Shown one piece after another: positions 7,942 to 16,593 of a stretch of DNA of 64,000 nucleotides; the first letter of the stretch is position 1, and each line of letters begins with the position of its first letter. The stretch is taken from assembly GCA_014652975.1 (NCBI GenBank), contig BMZV01000003.1, forward strand, positions 248,001 to 312,000. Direction: 5' to 3'. Below the pieces are notes generated by a model. The model was given only the letters and a program-made list of their open reading frames with translations, searched no databases and was not told the DNA's origin. A program made the translations under genes and the position numbers. This DNA comes from Kocuria marina (GTDB taxonomy: Bacteria > Actinomycetota > Actinomycetes > Actinomycetales > Micrococcaceae).

Positions 7942-9297
7942 TCACACGTCCTGGCGCTCGAGCAGGTCGGTCACGAGGGCCGCGATGGGTGAACGCTCGG
8001 AGCGCGTGAGGCTCACGTGCCCGAACAACCGCTGACCCTTGAGCGCCTCGACCACGGCCATGATGCCGTCGTGACGTCCCACCCGCAGGTTGTCCCGCTG
8101 GGCAACGTCGTGGGTGAGCACCACCTTGGAGTTCTGCCCGATCCGGGACAGGGCGGTGAGCAATACGTTGCGTTCGAGCGACTGCGCCTCGTCCACGATG
8201 ACCCACGCGTCGTGCAGGGACCGCCCGCGGATGTGGGTCAGGGGCAGCACCTCGAGCATCCCGCGCGCCACGACGTCGTCCACGACCGCGGGTGAGACCA
8301 CGGAGGACAGCGTGTCGAAGACCGCCTGACCCCACGGGTTCATCTTCTCCTCCTCGGTGCCGGGGAGGTAGCCCAGGTCCTGGCCACCCACCGCGTAGAG
8401 CGGGCGGAACACCATGATCCGGCGGTGCTCCCGGCGTTCCAGAACGGCGTCGAGACCCGCGCACAGCGCGAGCGCGGACTTGCCCGTTCCCGCGCGACCG
8501 CCCAGCGAGACGATGCCCACGGCGGGGTCGGTCAGCAGGTCGATCGCCAACCGCTGTTCGGCCGAGCGTCCCTGCACCCCGAACACGTCCCGGTCCGCGA
8601 CGACCAGGCGCGCCTGCCCGTCCGGTTCGGTCCGGGCGAGAGCGCTGCCCGCGGACGAGCGCAGGACCAGACCCGTGTTCACGGGAAGCTCCCGGGCGCC
8701 CGGCACTTCCATGCGGCCCTCGGCGTAGAGGCCGGAAACGACGTCTTCCGCGACGTCCAGATGGGCCACGCCCGTGTACGCGTCGTCACCACCGATCCAC
8801 TCACCGCGGTACTCCTCCGCGGCGAGTCCCAGGGCGGAGGCCTTGAGCCGCATAGGCAGGTCCTTGGACACCACACACACGTCGTGGCCCTCGCCGGAGA
8901 GGTTCGCGGCCACGCTGAGGATGCGTGAATCGTTGTCCCGCAGCCGGAAACTCTGGGGCAGCACCGTGTCCGCGACGTGGTTGAGCTCCACCTGCAGGCA
9001 CCCGCCGTCCGCGAGGTCCACGGGCCGGTCCAGGCCGCCGTGGGTCACGCGGAGGTCGTCCAGCAACCGCAGCGCCTTGCGCGCGAAGTACCCCAGTTCC
9101 GGGTCGTGGCGCTTCGCCTCGAGCTCGGTGATCACCACCACGGGCAGCACCACGCGGTGCTCGGCGAAACGGAACACGGCGCGCGGGTCCGAGAGCAGCA
9201 CGGACGTGTCGATCACGTACGTGCGCACACCGGCCGCGGAGCCGTCCTCCTCGAGCGCGCCGGATCGGACGGGGGTTACGGGGGTGTCGATGCTCAT
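7942..9297 (-). CDS. PhoH-family protein with N-terminal PIN domain
   Basis: A 451-residue PIN-PhoH fusion (PhoH2/YlaK type). The N-terminal PIN ribonuclease domain covers about residues 25-180, with [12 protein letters not shown] and acidic residues in [20 protein letters not shown]. The C-terminal PhoH ATPase, an SF1-like RNA helicase, covers about residues 230-445. It has Walker [14 protein letters not shown] and Walker [12 protein letters not shown], plus a [15 protein letters not shown] segment. Family members unwind and cleave RNA, so the expected role is cytoplasmic RNA turnover. Length is normal. ATG 9297 is preceded by AGGGAAAGG. Some actinobacteria encode an antitoxin-like ORF directly upstream, but none is visible here. 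Confidence 0.9.
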   Translation of the reverse strand: MSIDTPVTPVRSGALEEDGSAAGVRTYVIDTSVLLSDPRAVFRFAEHRVVLPVVVITELEAKRHDPELGYFARKALRLLDDLRVTHGGLDRPVDLADGGCLQVELNHVADTVLPQSFRLRDNDSRILSVAANLSGEGHDVCVVSKDLPMRLKASALGLAAEEYRGEWIGGDDAYTGVAHLDVAEDVVSGLYAEGRMEVPGARELPVNTGLVLRSSAGSALARTEPDGQARLVVADRDVFGVQGRSAEQRLAIDLLTDPAVGIVSLGGRAGTGKSALALCAGLDAVLERREHRRIMVFRPLYAVGGQDLGYLPGTEEEKMNPWGQAVFDTLSSVVSPAVVDDVVARGMLEVLPLTHIRGRSLHDAWVIVDEAQSLERNVLLTALSRIGQNSKVVLTHDVAQRDNLRVGRHDGIMAVVEALKGQRLFGHVSLTRSERSPIAALVTDLLERQDV

Positions 9298-9439
9298 GGG
9301 GCCCTTTCCCTGCGAAGTCCTTGGCCGGTGTGTCCGGCACCTCTCACGCTAGGGAGGCCGATCAAGGGTGGCGCGCCCCACCGGTGAACGGCGCGTGAAC
9401 ATCCGCCACGGGCCCGTGAGCGGGACCGCTAGGGCCCGC

Positions 9440-10201
9440 TCAGCTCCCGAATCGGCGCTGACGGCGCGCGTAATCGCGCAGGGCCCGCAGGAAGTCGACC
9501 CGGCGGAAGTCCGGCCACAGCGCTTCGCAGAAGTAGAACTCGCTGTATGCGGACTGCCACATCAGGAAGCCCGAGAGGCGTTGTTCGCCGGAGGTGCGGA
9601 TCAGCAGGTCGGGATCGGGTTGCCCGCGCGTGTAGAGGTGCGCGGAGATGTCCTCCACGCTGAGCTCCTGCGCCATTTGCGCGAGCGACGCACCGCGGGC
9701 GTCGGCGTCGGTGAGCACCTCGCGTACCGCGTCCACGATCTCCTGCCGCCCCCCGTACCCCACGGCGATGTTCAGGTGGGGGCCGGGATTGCCCACCGTG
9801 CGCTGTGCGCTGTTCAGCAGTTGCTCCTGGAGCTTCTCCGGGAGGGTTCCCAGGGCACCCACGGGCTGGATCCGGCAGATCCCTTCCTCCTGCAGCTCGC
9901 ACATGAGGTTGGTGATGATCTCCAGCAGGGCCGTGAGTTCCTCGCGCGGACGGTTGAGGTTCTCGGTGGAGAGGATGTAAAGGGTGACCACCTGGATGTT
10001 CAGCTCGTGGCACCAGCGCAGGAACTCCACGATCCTGCGCGCGCCCGCCCGGTGGCCCTCCTCCGTGGTGGCGCCGAACTGGCGCGCCCACCGGCGGTTG
10101 CCGTCCACGAGCACACCCACGTGATGCGGCAACTCGTCCGCGGTGAGGGTGCGCGCCAAGCGGTGTTCGTAGAAGGAATACATGACACGGGGAAGTTTCA
10201 C
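9440..10201 (-). CDS. uppS: Short-chain cis-prenyltransferase (undecaprenyl/Z-farnesyl diphosphate synthase family)
   Basis: A 253-residue cis-isoprenyl diphosphate synthase that condenses isopentenyl diphosphate with an allylic diphosphate for lipid-carrier synthesis. The diphosphate-binding P-loop is HVGVLVDGNRRWAR with its catalytic Asp near residue 31. The C-terminal RTSGEQRLSGFLMWQ and SEFYFCEALWPDF motifs complete the active site. The start is GTG 10199-10201 because AGGGGAGGA lies 8 bp before it, and the longer in-frame start at 10237 has no such site. Actinobacteria often carry two paralogues, one making a short Z-farnesyl product and one the C50/C55 carrier. Which this is cannot be decided here. 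Confidence 0.9.
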   Translation of the reverse strand: MKLPRVMYSFYEHRLARTLTADELPHHVGVLVDGNRRWARQFGATTEEGHRAGARRIVEFLRWCHELNIQVVTLYILSTENLNRPREELTALLEIITNLMCELQEEGICRIQPVGALGTLPEKLQEQLLNSAQRTVGNPGPHLNIAVGYGGRQEIVDAVREVLTDADARGASLAQMAQELSVEDISAHLYTRGQPDPDLLIRTSGEQRLSGFLMWQSAYSEFYFCEALWPDFRRVDFLRALRDYARRQRRFGS

Positions 10202-10324
10202 AGCGTCATTCCTCCCCTGAGTCGGCCCGGTCCACACGGATTCACACCCCTAAACTACCTGTAGGGCAGACCCAATCCAGTAGCACCCCCGAGCTCCGTG
10301 TCCGCGGGGCACCCATGAGAGGCA

Positions 10325-11050
10325 GTGGTGTCCACCATGTCAGACGAACGCACCGAGAAGCGCACCGTTCCCGGCCCGGTGACGATCGTGCGTCACACGC
10401 GTAACGGTCCCCTCACGGTGGAGAAGAAACCGTCCTGGCGCGGGTGGATCCACGCGGGTTTCAGCCCGGTGGCCGCGGTGCTGGGTGTGGTGGCCATCGT
10501 CGTGGCACCCACGGTGGAGCTGCGTCTCGCATGTCTGGTCTACACCATCACGGCGATCATGCTGTTCGGTACCTCGGCCGTATACCACCGCTTCTACTGG
10601 GGCGCGCGCATGAACGCGGTGCTGCGGCGGATGGACCATTCGAACATCGCCCTGATCATCGCCGGGACGTACACGCCCCTGGCCGTGAGTTTCCTCCCGG
10701 TGCGGGGCGCCACGATCCTGCTCGGCGTGATCTGGACGATCGGTGCCCTGCTCGTGATCTTCCGTGTCTTCTGGATGAGCGCGCCGCGATGGCTCTACAC
10801 CCCGCTCTACGTGATCATGGGGTGCCTGGCCCTGCTCTACCTCCCGGCGTTCTTCGCGGTGAACGTCCCCGCGACCGTCCTGCTGATCTGCGGCGGCGTG
10901 TTCTACATCGCCGGTGCGGTGTGTTATGCGACCAGGCGCCCCCGGTTGCTCCCGGCGACGTTCAGCTTCCACGAAGTCTTCCACGCGTGCACGATCGGCG
11001 GCTTCGTCTGCCACTACATCGCAATCATGTTCGCGATGTTCGCCGCGTGA
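10325..11050 (+). CDS. Hemolysin III family (HlyIII/TrhA, PAQR-like) membrane protein
   Basis: A 241-residue seven-helix membrane protein of the HlyIII/TrhA family (PAQR superfamily). Family-defining residues are TSAVYHRFYW (His after the first helices), MDHSNIALIIAGTYTP (Asp-His) and the C-terminal HEVFHACTIGGFVCHY histidines, thought to bind zinc in a hydrolase-like site. Despite the name, bacterial members act in membrane fluidity or lipid homeostasis, not necessarily haemolysis. GAGAGG at 10316-10321 serves GTG 10325 or GTG 10328, and ATG 10337 is an alternative. It converges on the yyaL-like gene. Confidence 0.85.
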   Translation: MVSTMSDERTEKRTVPGPVTIVRHTRNGPLTVEKKPSWRGWIHAGFSPVAAVLGVVAIVVAPTVELRLACLVYTITAIMLFGTSAVYHRFYWGARMNAVLRRMDHSNIALIIAGTYTPLAVSFLPVRGATILLGVIWTIGALLVIFRVFWMSAPRWLYTPLYVIMGCLALLYLPAFFAVNVPATVLLICGGVFYIAGAVCYATRRPRLLPATFSFHEVFHACTIGGFVCHYIAIMFAMFAA

Positions 11051-11120
11051 GCGATGTGTGACGCCCCGGTCAGAGGTCCGACGGCGCTCGGCGTGCGGGG
11101 ACCGCTCGGCGCGGTGACGT

Positions 11121-11154
11121 CTGCGTCGTCCACGCGATGCCGACGACGACGCAG
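11121..11154. terminator. Inverted repeat CTGCGTCGTC/GACGACGCAG between convergent genes
   Basis: A perfect 10-bp stem (11121-11130 with 11145-11154) and a 14-base loop, placed between the HlyIII stop at 11050 and the convergent stop at 11168. No T-run is seen. It is a member of the GACGACGC-stem family. Confidence 0.6.
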
Positions 11155-11167
11155 CGCCCCGGTGCGC

Positions 11168-13312
11168 TCAGCCCCGCTCCGCGCGGATCCGGGTGACGAG
11201 TGCGCTCACGTCGGGCACGGAACGGACGGGAAGTTCGCAGCGTCCGTCCCGGCACAACCACACCGTGTAGCCGGGTTCCGATGCCGCAGGAACCCCGTAC
11301 GGCGCCGCACTCCCGTCCAGGACCAGGACATCCAGCACGTGTGCCGCACCGACCGCGTCGAGCGTCTCGCGCCACTGCTCGGCGCTCGCTTCCACGACCT
11401 GCAACAGGGCCGGTGGATGCTCGTCGGCCAGAACGGCCGACACCATGCCCCCGGCCGTCGTGGGGGCCTTGAGGACCACCCCGGTCGCGGGCGCGGTCAC
11501 GGCGTCAACCACCTCCCGGGCCTGGCGCTCACCGATCGTCGGTTGGGACAGCTCCGTGAGCCACCGGGAGAGCACCGCGGAACTGGACGCGGCGACGTCG
11601 TCGAACGGTTCCGCACGGCCCGTGGCCCCGGCCGCCGCGAGGGTGGGGTCCACCTCGGCGGACTCGAGCACGGTACTCCCGCGCACAAAACGCTTCACGG
11701 CGACCTCGGCGAGCGTGCGGCTGCGCTCGTACCACGCGGTCTCGCCCGTGGCCCGGTACAGCGCGAGCAGCCCGGCGCCGAAGCGCGCGTAGTCCTCGAG
11801 CTGGCCCTCGTGGGGGTCCACGACGCCGCCGCGTGACGTGCGCGTGATGCGTCCCGTGGCGGAGTCCCGGTGCCGTTCCCACAGGAAACCGGCGGCCGTG
11901 GCGGCCAGCTCGATCCACTCGGGGTGCCCCAGCAGCACACCCGCGTCCGCGAGTCCCGTGAGCGCCATGCCGTTCCAGGCCGTGACGATCTTGTCGTCCA
12001 GGTGGGGTGCCGTGCGCGTGATCCGCCGCTGCCACAGCTCCTGCCGTACGGACTCGTCCAGGATCCCCGTGACCGCACCCGCCTCACCCCAGGCCGCCGT
12101 GGCCGGCGCGGGGCGACCCCCTGCGGGGCTTCCGGCGTGACCCGAGAACGTGTAGTAGGCACCCTCACGTTCGGCATGCGGCTCGTCGGACGCGGGATCG
12201 CTGTCCGCGTCGAGGGATGCGGCGAACGCGCCCTCGGGGGTGATCACCTCCCGTTCGAGCCACTCGACCAGCAGCTCTGCGGCCCGGCGGTAACGGGCCG
12301 CGCGAGTGGCATCCGTGCCGGTACGTTCCAGCAGCGCCACGGTGCGCGCCAGCACGCCGAGCAGCTGGGCGTTGTCGTAGAGCATCTTCTCGTAGTGGGG
12401 CAGGGACCAGTCCGGGGTCACCGAGTACCGGAAGAACCCGCCGCCCACATGGTCCTGCAGCGCCCCCGTGACCATCGCGTCGAGCGTGGCGCACAACAGA
12501 TCACGTGCGGTGCGCGCGTGCTGCGCCGCGGCGTCGTCGTGGCCGGAAGCAGCGTGCGCGCTCGCCGACGCGGGATCCCCAGCCATGGCATCGCGGTGCG
12601 CAGTGCTCGCAATGCGCGTGAGGGCGTCCAGGGTGGGCGAGGGCGGGAACTTGGCGCCGGTTCCGAAGCCCTCATGGGCGGCGTCCCGGGCGACCTCGAG
12701 GCCGTCGAGCCAAGCTCCCGTGAGTTGTTCCGCGGCGTCCTCGGCGGCCTCGCCACCCTCCACGCGCACGACCGACGGACCCGCGTCGGCGAGCATCCGG
12801 TCCACGAGTTCGGGGTGGCGGGACAGCGCATCGTAGACCTGTTCGGCCCCGCGCAGCACCTCGTCACGGCGCTCGGTCCAGGCCTCGGCGACGGCCCGCA
12901 GGACCTGCATGAAGGACGGCCGCCCCTGCACGGGACGCGGCGGGTAGTAGGTCCCGGCATGGAACACCCTGCCCCGCGGGGTCAGGAACGCGGTCATGGG
13001 CCAGCCGCCCTGACCAGTGAGCAGCTGGGTGGCCGCCATGTAGATCGAGTCCACGTCCGGGCGTTGTTCGCGGTCCACTTTGATCGCCACGAAATGTTCG
13101 TTGAGGTAGCGCCCCACCTCCGGGTCCTCGAAGGACTCGTGGGCCATCACATGGCACCAGTGGCACGCAGCATAGCCCACGGACAGCAGGACGGGCACCT
13201 CCCGCGCGTGGGCCTCCTCGAAGGCCTCGGGGCAGAACTCCCACCAGTCCACGGGGTTCTCCGCGTGCTGCAGCAGGTAGGGACTCGTAGAGTGGGCCAG
13301 ACGATTGGACAT
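11168..13312 (-). CDS. Thioredoxin-domain protein of the YyaL/DUF255 family
   Basis: A 714-residue cytoplasmic protein of the YyaL/spermatogenesis-associated protein 20 family. The N-terminal thioredoxin-like domain (about residues 1-160) has LAHSTSPYLLQHAENPVDWW, the redox motif ACHWCHVMAHESF and GGWPMTAFLTP. The rest is an (alpha/alpha)6-barrel resembling N-acylglucosamine 2-epimerases/glycosidases, with GGGFFRYSVTPDWSLPHYEK and VTAWNGMALTGLADAG. The biochemical role is undefined. An acidic/alanine-rich insertion occurs near the GHDDAAAQHA segment. ATG 13310-13312 begins MSNRLAHSTSPYLL, the usual family start. A GTG 15 bp upstream is possible, but neither has a strong ribosome site. Confidence 0.85.
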   Translation of the reverse strand: MSNRLAHSTSPYLLQHAENPVDWWEFCPEAFEEAHAREVPVLLSVGYAACHWCHVMAHESFEDPEVGRYLNEHFVAIKVDREQRPDVDSIYMAATQLLTGQGGWPMTAFLTPRGRVFHAGTYYPPRPVQGRPSFMQVLRAVAEAWTERRDEVLRGAEQVYDALSRHPELVDRMLADAGPSVVRVEGGEAAEDAAEQLTGAWLDGLEVARDAAHEGFGTGAKFPPSPTLDALTRIASTAHRDAMAGDPASASAHAASGHDDAAAQHARTARDLLCATLDAMVTGALQDHVGGGFFRYSVTPDWSLPHYEKMLYDNAQLLGVLARTVALLERTGTDATRAARYRRAAELLVEWLEREVITPEGAFAASLDADSDPASDEPHAEREGAYYTFSGHAGSPAGGRPAPATAAWGEAGAVTGILDESVRQELWQRRITRTAPHLDDKIVTAWNGMALTGLADAGVLLGHPEWIELAATAAGFLWERHRDSATGRITRTSRGGVVDPHEGQLEDYARFGAGLLALYRATGETAWYERSRTLAEVAVKRFVRGSTVLESAEVDPTLAAAGATGRAEPFDDVAASSSAVLSRWLTELSQPTIGERQAREVVDAVTAPATGVVLKAPTTAGGMVSAVLADEHPPALLQVVEASAEQWRETLDAVGAAHVLDVLVLDGSAAPYGVPAASEPGYTVWLCRDGRCELPVRSVPDVSALVTRIRAERG

Positions 13313-13475
13313 ACCCCACGGTCTCACACGGGAGCGGGGATGACAGCCCGGGGGCTCACGGCTCGAGGGTCATGAGGCGCGGCTCTGGTCGCGGTTGCCC
13401 GCCACCGGGTGGTGCGTCGCTCCCAGGGGCGGGGCGCCCGTCGGGTTCAGGCGCAGGGCGGGGCGCCCGTGGCAG

Positions 13476-13844
13476 TCAGTCGCGGGGCGGACCGTCCCGG
13501 CGGTCACCCGCGCGAGGCGGGCGGGCGACATCGCCCTCGCTCGACCCACCGGTGCGGGACGTGCGCGACGGCGACGCCGCGGCATCGTCCGCGTAGCCAC
13601 CCACGTGATCCTCCGCGGCGCGCTGCTCGGCGTACTGGGCGCGGTAGCGCAGTCGCCGGTTACGGCGGTTGAAGTCCATCACGAGCAGGACCACGGCGGC
13701 GGCCAGCAGGAACGTCATGAGGAAGCCCACGAGGCCCGGCGAGACCTGGCTGGGGTCCAACCCCGGGCGCAGGGTGTTCTCCGGACTCGGGGCCGGCGTC
13801 GCGGCGGTCAGGACGGTCAGCAGCGTGGACACGGGAAGGCTCAT
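13476..13844 (-). CDS. Small single-span membrane protein coupled to mca
   Basis: A 122-residue protein with one clear membrane helix (FLMTFLLAAAVVLLVMDF, about residues 41-58). A basic stretch NRRNRRLRYRAQYAEQR follows, then a hydrophilic tail rich in Asp, Arg and Ser. Its ATG (13842-13844) overlaps the mca stop by four bases (ATGA), so translation is coupled. A small membrane gene after mca is common in actinobacteria, but no function is assigned. The tail codes GYADDAAASPS through a GACG-CCGCGG segment like the intergenic GACGACGC element. Confidence 0.75.
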   Translation of the reverse strand: MSLPVSTLLTVLTAATPAPSPENTLRPGLDPSQVSPGLVGFLMTFLLAAAVVLLVMDFNRRNRRLRYRAQYAEQRAAEDHVGGYADDAAASPSRTSRTGGSSEGDVARPPRAGDRRDGPPRD

Positions 13845-14758
13845 TTCCGGGGGGTCGAGGCGGCGTCGGTGACGCCCGCGAACAGATCCGTCTCGGGCAG
13901 GGAGGTCTCCACGCGGGACTCCGCGAGCGTGTAGTCCTCCCACGGCCACACTTCGGCCTGGGTCTCGGCGGAGACCGCGAAGAACAGGCCCTTGGGGTCC
14001 ACCTGGGTCCGGTGGCTGCTCAGGGCCGCGTCCCGGACGGTGAACTGGTGCGCGCACTCGATCTTGGTGGTGGTCTCGTGGCGCGGCATGGGCGGGCGGT
14101 GGCCCTCCGGGTCCGACTCCTGGATCGCGGCGATGCGCTGGGCGTACGGGGACTGCAGTCCGCGGGCCTCGAGGGCCTCGTGCAGTGCGATGAACCGCTC
14201 CACGTTGAACGCGCGGTCGTAGTACAGCTTGGACGGGGTCCACGGCTCACCCGTTTCGGGGTACGCCTGCGGGTCCCCCGCGCGCTGGTATGCCTCCATG
14301 GCCACGTTGTGGGTCTGGATGTGGTCCGGGTGCGGGTAACCGCCGTTCTCGTCGTAGCTCAGGATCACGTGCGGGCGGAACTCACGCACCAGCTGCACCA
14401 CGGGGGCCGCGGCGCGTTCGAGCGGTTGCAGGGCGAAGCACCCCCACGGCAGCGGAGGCAGCGGATCTCCCTCGGGCAGACCGGAGTCCGTGAACCCGAT
14501 CCACCGGTGCTCCACGCCCAGGGCCTTCGCCGCCGCGGCCATCTCGTGACGACGCAGCCCGGGCAGGTCACGTTCGGCCCAGACGTCCCCCTCCATCTCG
14601 GCGTTGAGGATCGAGCCGCGCTCGCCACCGGTGCACGTGGCCACCATGACGCGCGCGCCCAGCTGGGCGTAATGTGCCATGGTCGCGGCACCCTTGCTGG
14701 ACTCGTCGTCCGGGTGGGCGTGGATGGCCAACAATCGAAGCTGTGAATAATCCGTCAC
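13841..14758 (-). CDS. mca: Mycothiol S-conjugate amidase
   Basis: A 305-residue zinc amidase that cleaves the glucosaminyl-inositol part from mycothiol S-conjugates, yielding mercapturic acids for export. It is specific to mycothiol-making actinobacteria. Zinc and catalytic motifs are AIHAHPDDES near residues 11-20 (His, Asp, Asp) and GYPHPDHIQTH near residue 145. CTGGERGSILNAE is typical of Mca/MshB. The C-terminal SLPETDLFAG ending and the TTTKIECAHQFTVRDAALSS segment favour Mca over MshB. The start is GTG 14758 with GGAGG about 10 bp upstream. It overlaps the downstream membrane gene by four bases. Confidence 0.93.
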   Translation of the reverse strand: MTDYSQLRLLAIHAHPDDESSKGAATMAHYAQLGARVMVATCTGGERGSILNAEMEGDVWAERDLPGLRRHEMAAAAKALGVEHRWIGFTDSGLPEGDPLPPLPWGCFALQPLERAAAPVVQLVREFRPHVILSYDENGGYPHPDHIQTHNVAMEAYQRAGDPQAYPETGEPWTPSKLYYDRAFNVERFIALHEALEARGLQSPYAQRIAAIQESDPEGHRPPMPRHETTTKIECAHQFTVRDAALSSHRTQVDPKGLFFAVSAETQAEVWPWEDYTLAESRVETSLPETDLFAGVTDAASTPRK

Positions 14759-14918
14759 CGAACGGATGCCTCCAAGACGTCATCGCGGGAAAAATGCAAT
14801 CCCCGGTATCTTACGCCGCTCGTGCTGCCGGAGCTGTCGTGCCCATCACGGCTGCCGCGCACCGCACGGCGACCGGTCTCCCAGAAACCACACACGCGCG
14901 CTGGGTACAGTGGGCGCC

Positions 14919-15419
14919 ATGAGTTCTGCGACGCCCCGGCCTACCTCCCGGCCGCAGACGGGCGCCACTGCCCCCGGCACCTCCGCGATCCAGCGGGCGC
15001 TCGCACAGCGCTACGGGACCGGACACCGCGCCGTCGCCCGCTCCCCCCGCCGCGGGCCCAGCACCCGTGGCTGGATGCTGATCGCGGCCGCGGCCACGCT
15101 GGTGGCGGCGCTGTTCGTGGTGTGGATCGTGTGGGGCAACTCCCAGCGGCCCGTGTTCAAGGACGTGAGCTTCCAGATCACGGACTCGGGGCACGTGTAC
15201 GCGGACTTCGACCTCACCAAGGACCCCGACCAGACCGTCACGTGCGCGGTGGAGGCCCTCAACGAGCAGTACGCCGTGGTGGGTTGGACCGAGGTCACGA
15301 TCGGCCAATTGCCGGACGACCAACTCAACGGCCGCACGAGCACCCACCGGGTGCCCCTGCGCACCACGAACCTGGCCACGACGGCGGGGGTCGACTCGTG
15401 CTGGGAGAGTGCTGGCTGA
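14919..15419 (+). CDS. DUF4307-type membrane-anchored protein
   Basis: A 166-residue protein. About 50 residues of Ser/Thr/Arg/Pro-rich cytoplasmic sequence are followed by one helix (WMLIAAAATLVAALFVVWIV). An extracytoplasmic domain comes next (VTCAVEALNEQYAVVGWTEV and a late Cys in VDSCWESAG). This matches the layout of DUF4307 proteins, found next to mca and greA in actinobacteria. Function is unknown. ATG 14919 is chosen because TACAGT at 14906-14911 ends exactly 7 bp before it and there is no Shine-Dalgarno site, which fits a leaderless start. It is divergent from mca. Confidence 0.8.
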   Translation: MSSATPRPTSRPQTGATAPGTSAIQRALAQRYGTGHRAVARSPRRGPSTRGWMLIAAAATLVAALFVVWIVWGNSQRPVFKDVSFQITDSGHVYADFDLTKDPDQTVTCAVEALNEQYAVVGWTEVTIGQLPDDQLNGRTSTHRVPLRTTNLATTAGVDSCWESAG

Positions 15420-15537
15420 CCCTCCCGCGGTGGTCGGGTAATTCCTGACTGACCATCCGCGCAGCTTCGGACCGGCCACATCCGTGACGGCAACCATGAC
15501 GTCGGATTGCACGACCCACCGCACCCCCGCACGCGCT

Positions 15538-15567
15538 TTGGGCCGCGGGCGCGGACTCCACTAGACT
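15538..15567 (+). promoter_or_regulatory. Candidate greA promoter
   Basis: TTGGGC at 15538-15543 and TAGACT at 15562-15567 are separated by 18 bp, giving a predicted transcript start near 15574-15576. The same type of -10 hexamer (TAGACT, TACAGT) precedes several leaderless genes in this window. It would produce a greA leader of about 105 nt containing two hairpins. Confidence 0.45.
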
Positions 15568-15615
15568 GGACGGAGATCACATCCCCGACCCGGACGCGCT
15601 GGGCCACTCGGCTCG

Positions 15616-15633
15616 CCCCGGGGCGGGGTTTTT
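15616..15633 (+). terminator. Intrinsic-terminator-like hairpin inside the greA leader
   Basis: CCCCG (15616-15620), loop GGG and CGGGG (15624-15628) are followed immediately by TTTTT (15629-15633). It lies 46 bp before the greA start and about 40-60 nt after the predicted transcription start. A hairpin plus T-run here could cause premature termination. Confidence 0.55.
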
Positions 15634-15639
15634 CTACAC

Positions 15640-15662
15640 GTGTCCGTCAGGGCGACGGACAC
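15640..15662 (+). promoter_or_regulatory. Second greA leader hairpin
   Basis: A perfect 9-bp stem, GTGTCCGTC (15640-15648) and GACGGACAC (15654-15662), with loop AGGGC. It directly follows the terminator-like hairpin and ends about 10 bp before the GGAGG ribosome site of greA. It leaves the ribosome site free and could instead compete with, or protect, the first structure. Confidence 0.5.
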
Positions 15663-15679
15663 CAGAGAACGGAGGCACC

Positions 15680-16177
15680 GTGGCTACTAATGAGGGAGCC
15701 TGGCTCACCCAGGAAGCCTACGACCGGCTCAAGAAGGAGCTTGACCACATCTCCGGGCCGTACCGCCAGGAGATCGTGGACCGGATCGAACAGGCGCGTT
15801 CCGAGGGGGACCTCAAGGAGAACGGCGGCTACCACGCTGCACGCGAGGAGCAGGGCAAGAACGAGGGCCGGATCGCCCAGTTGACCCAGCTGCTCGAGAA
15901 CGCCCAGGTGGGCGAGGCCCCCGCGGACGACGGCGTGATCGAGGCCGGCATGGTCGTGACCGCGGAGATCGCGGGCGACGAGATGACCTTCCTCATGGGT
16001 TCCCGCGAGGTCGCCGAAGACCTCACCGGCGGTTCGGACCTCGAGGTCTTCTCCGAGCGCTCTCCCATGGGTGCCGCGATCAACGGCCACAAGGTCGGTG
16101 ACACCGTGAGCTACAAGGCCCCGAACGGCAAGGACATCACGGTGAAGATCCTGAAGGCCAAGCCCTTCAGCCGCTGA
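15680..16177 (+). CDS. greA: Transcription elongation factor GreA
   Basis: A 165-residue GreA that rescues backtracked RNA polymerase by stimulating cleavage of the transcript 3' end. The N-terminal coiled coil holds the tip acidic residues in RSEGDLKENGGYHAAREEQG. The C-terminal FKBP-like domain holds SPMGAAINGHKVGDTVSYKAPNG in fragments around residues 130-155. The start is GTG 15680 with GGAGG 7 bp upstream. The leader carries two tandem hairpins, the first with a T-run, which suggests attenuation. A strong terminator follows. Confidence 0.95.
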   Translation: MATNEGAWLTQEAYDRLKKELDHISGPYRQEIVDRIEQARSEGDLKENGGYHAAREEQGKNEGRIAQLTQLLENAQVGEAPADDGVIEAGMVVTAEIAGDEMTFLMGSREVAEDLTGGSDLEVFSERSPMGAAINGHKVGDTVSYKAPNGKDITVKILKAKPFSR

Positions 16178-16194
16178 TCGACCCCGGTTCATCA

Positions 16195-16227
16195 CGAAGG
16201 CCACCTCGCACGTGCGAGGTGGTCTTC
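16195..16227 (+). terminator. greA: greA terminator
   Basis: The palindrome CCACCTCGCACGTGCGAGGTGG at 16201-16222 in two 11-bp halves is extended by GAAG before and CTTC after, with one G-T pair. It starts 18 bp after the greA stop. No long T-run follows. Confidence 0.7.
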
Positions 16228-16347
16228 GTCGTGCGCGACCCGATGCGGCCCAGGAGTCTTACGCGGCTCGACACGGTCCATGAGTCGCCCGGGTGTGGCC
16301 CGTAGGATCGAAGCACGCCCCGTCGAGCCTCGCTAGGAGTTTCCCCC

Positions 16348-16563
16348 GTGGTCACACACTGGAACCGGACCCCCAACTCGTGGACGGTCCCGCTGATCAT
16401 CCTCACCGCGCTGCTGGGGATCGCCGCGATCGTCGTGCACTTCCTGGGTCAGGACGACCCCGCACTGAACGCGACCGGCGGCCTGCGCAACATCCTGTGG
16501 TTCGCCACCTTCGTGGCCGCGTTCGTCACGTACTTCACGGCCCGGCGCGGACGACGCCGCTGA
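16348..16563 (+). CDS. Small two-helix membrane protein
   Basis: A 71-residue protein with two hydrophobic segments (VPLIILTALLGIAAIVVHFL and ILWFATFVAAFVTYF) and an Arg-rich tail (RRGRRR). It resembles short, uncharacterised actinobacterial membrane proteins, and no family is assigned. The GTG 16348 start has TAGGAG 7-8 bp upstream, and a TAGGAT hexamer at 16303-16308 is a candidate -10. It converges on ilvA. Confidence 0.65.
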   Translation: MVTHWNRTPNSWTVPLIILTALLGIAAIVVHFLGQDDPALNATGGLRNILWFATFVAAFVTYFTARRGRRR

Positions 16564-16593
16564 CGCACGCGCACCGCGCGGGTCACCTCCCGC

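Noticed and set aside
7942..9297. A PIN-PhoH toxin-antitoxin pair
   Set aside because: The PIN-PhoH protein is clear, but no small antitoxin-like ORF lies upstream of 9297, so no toxin-antitoxin system is claimed.
13380..13475. Short GGGGCGCCCGT direct repeats as a possible CRISPR or tandem array
   Set aside because: Only two or three irregular copies, explained by GC-rich sequence. No unit-spacer regularity exists anywhere in the window.
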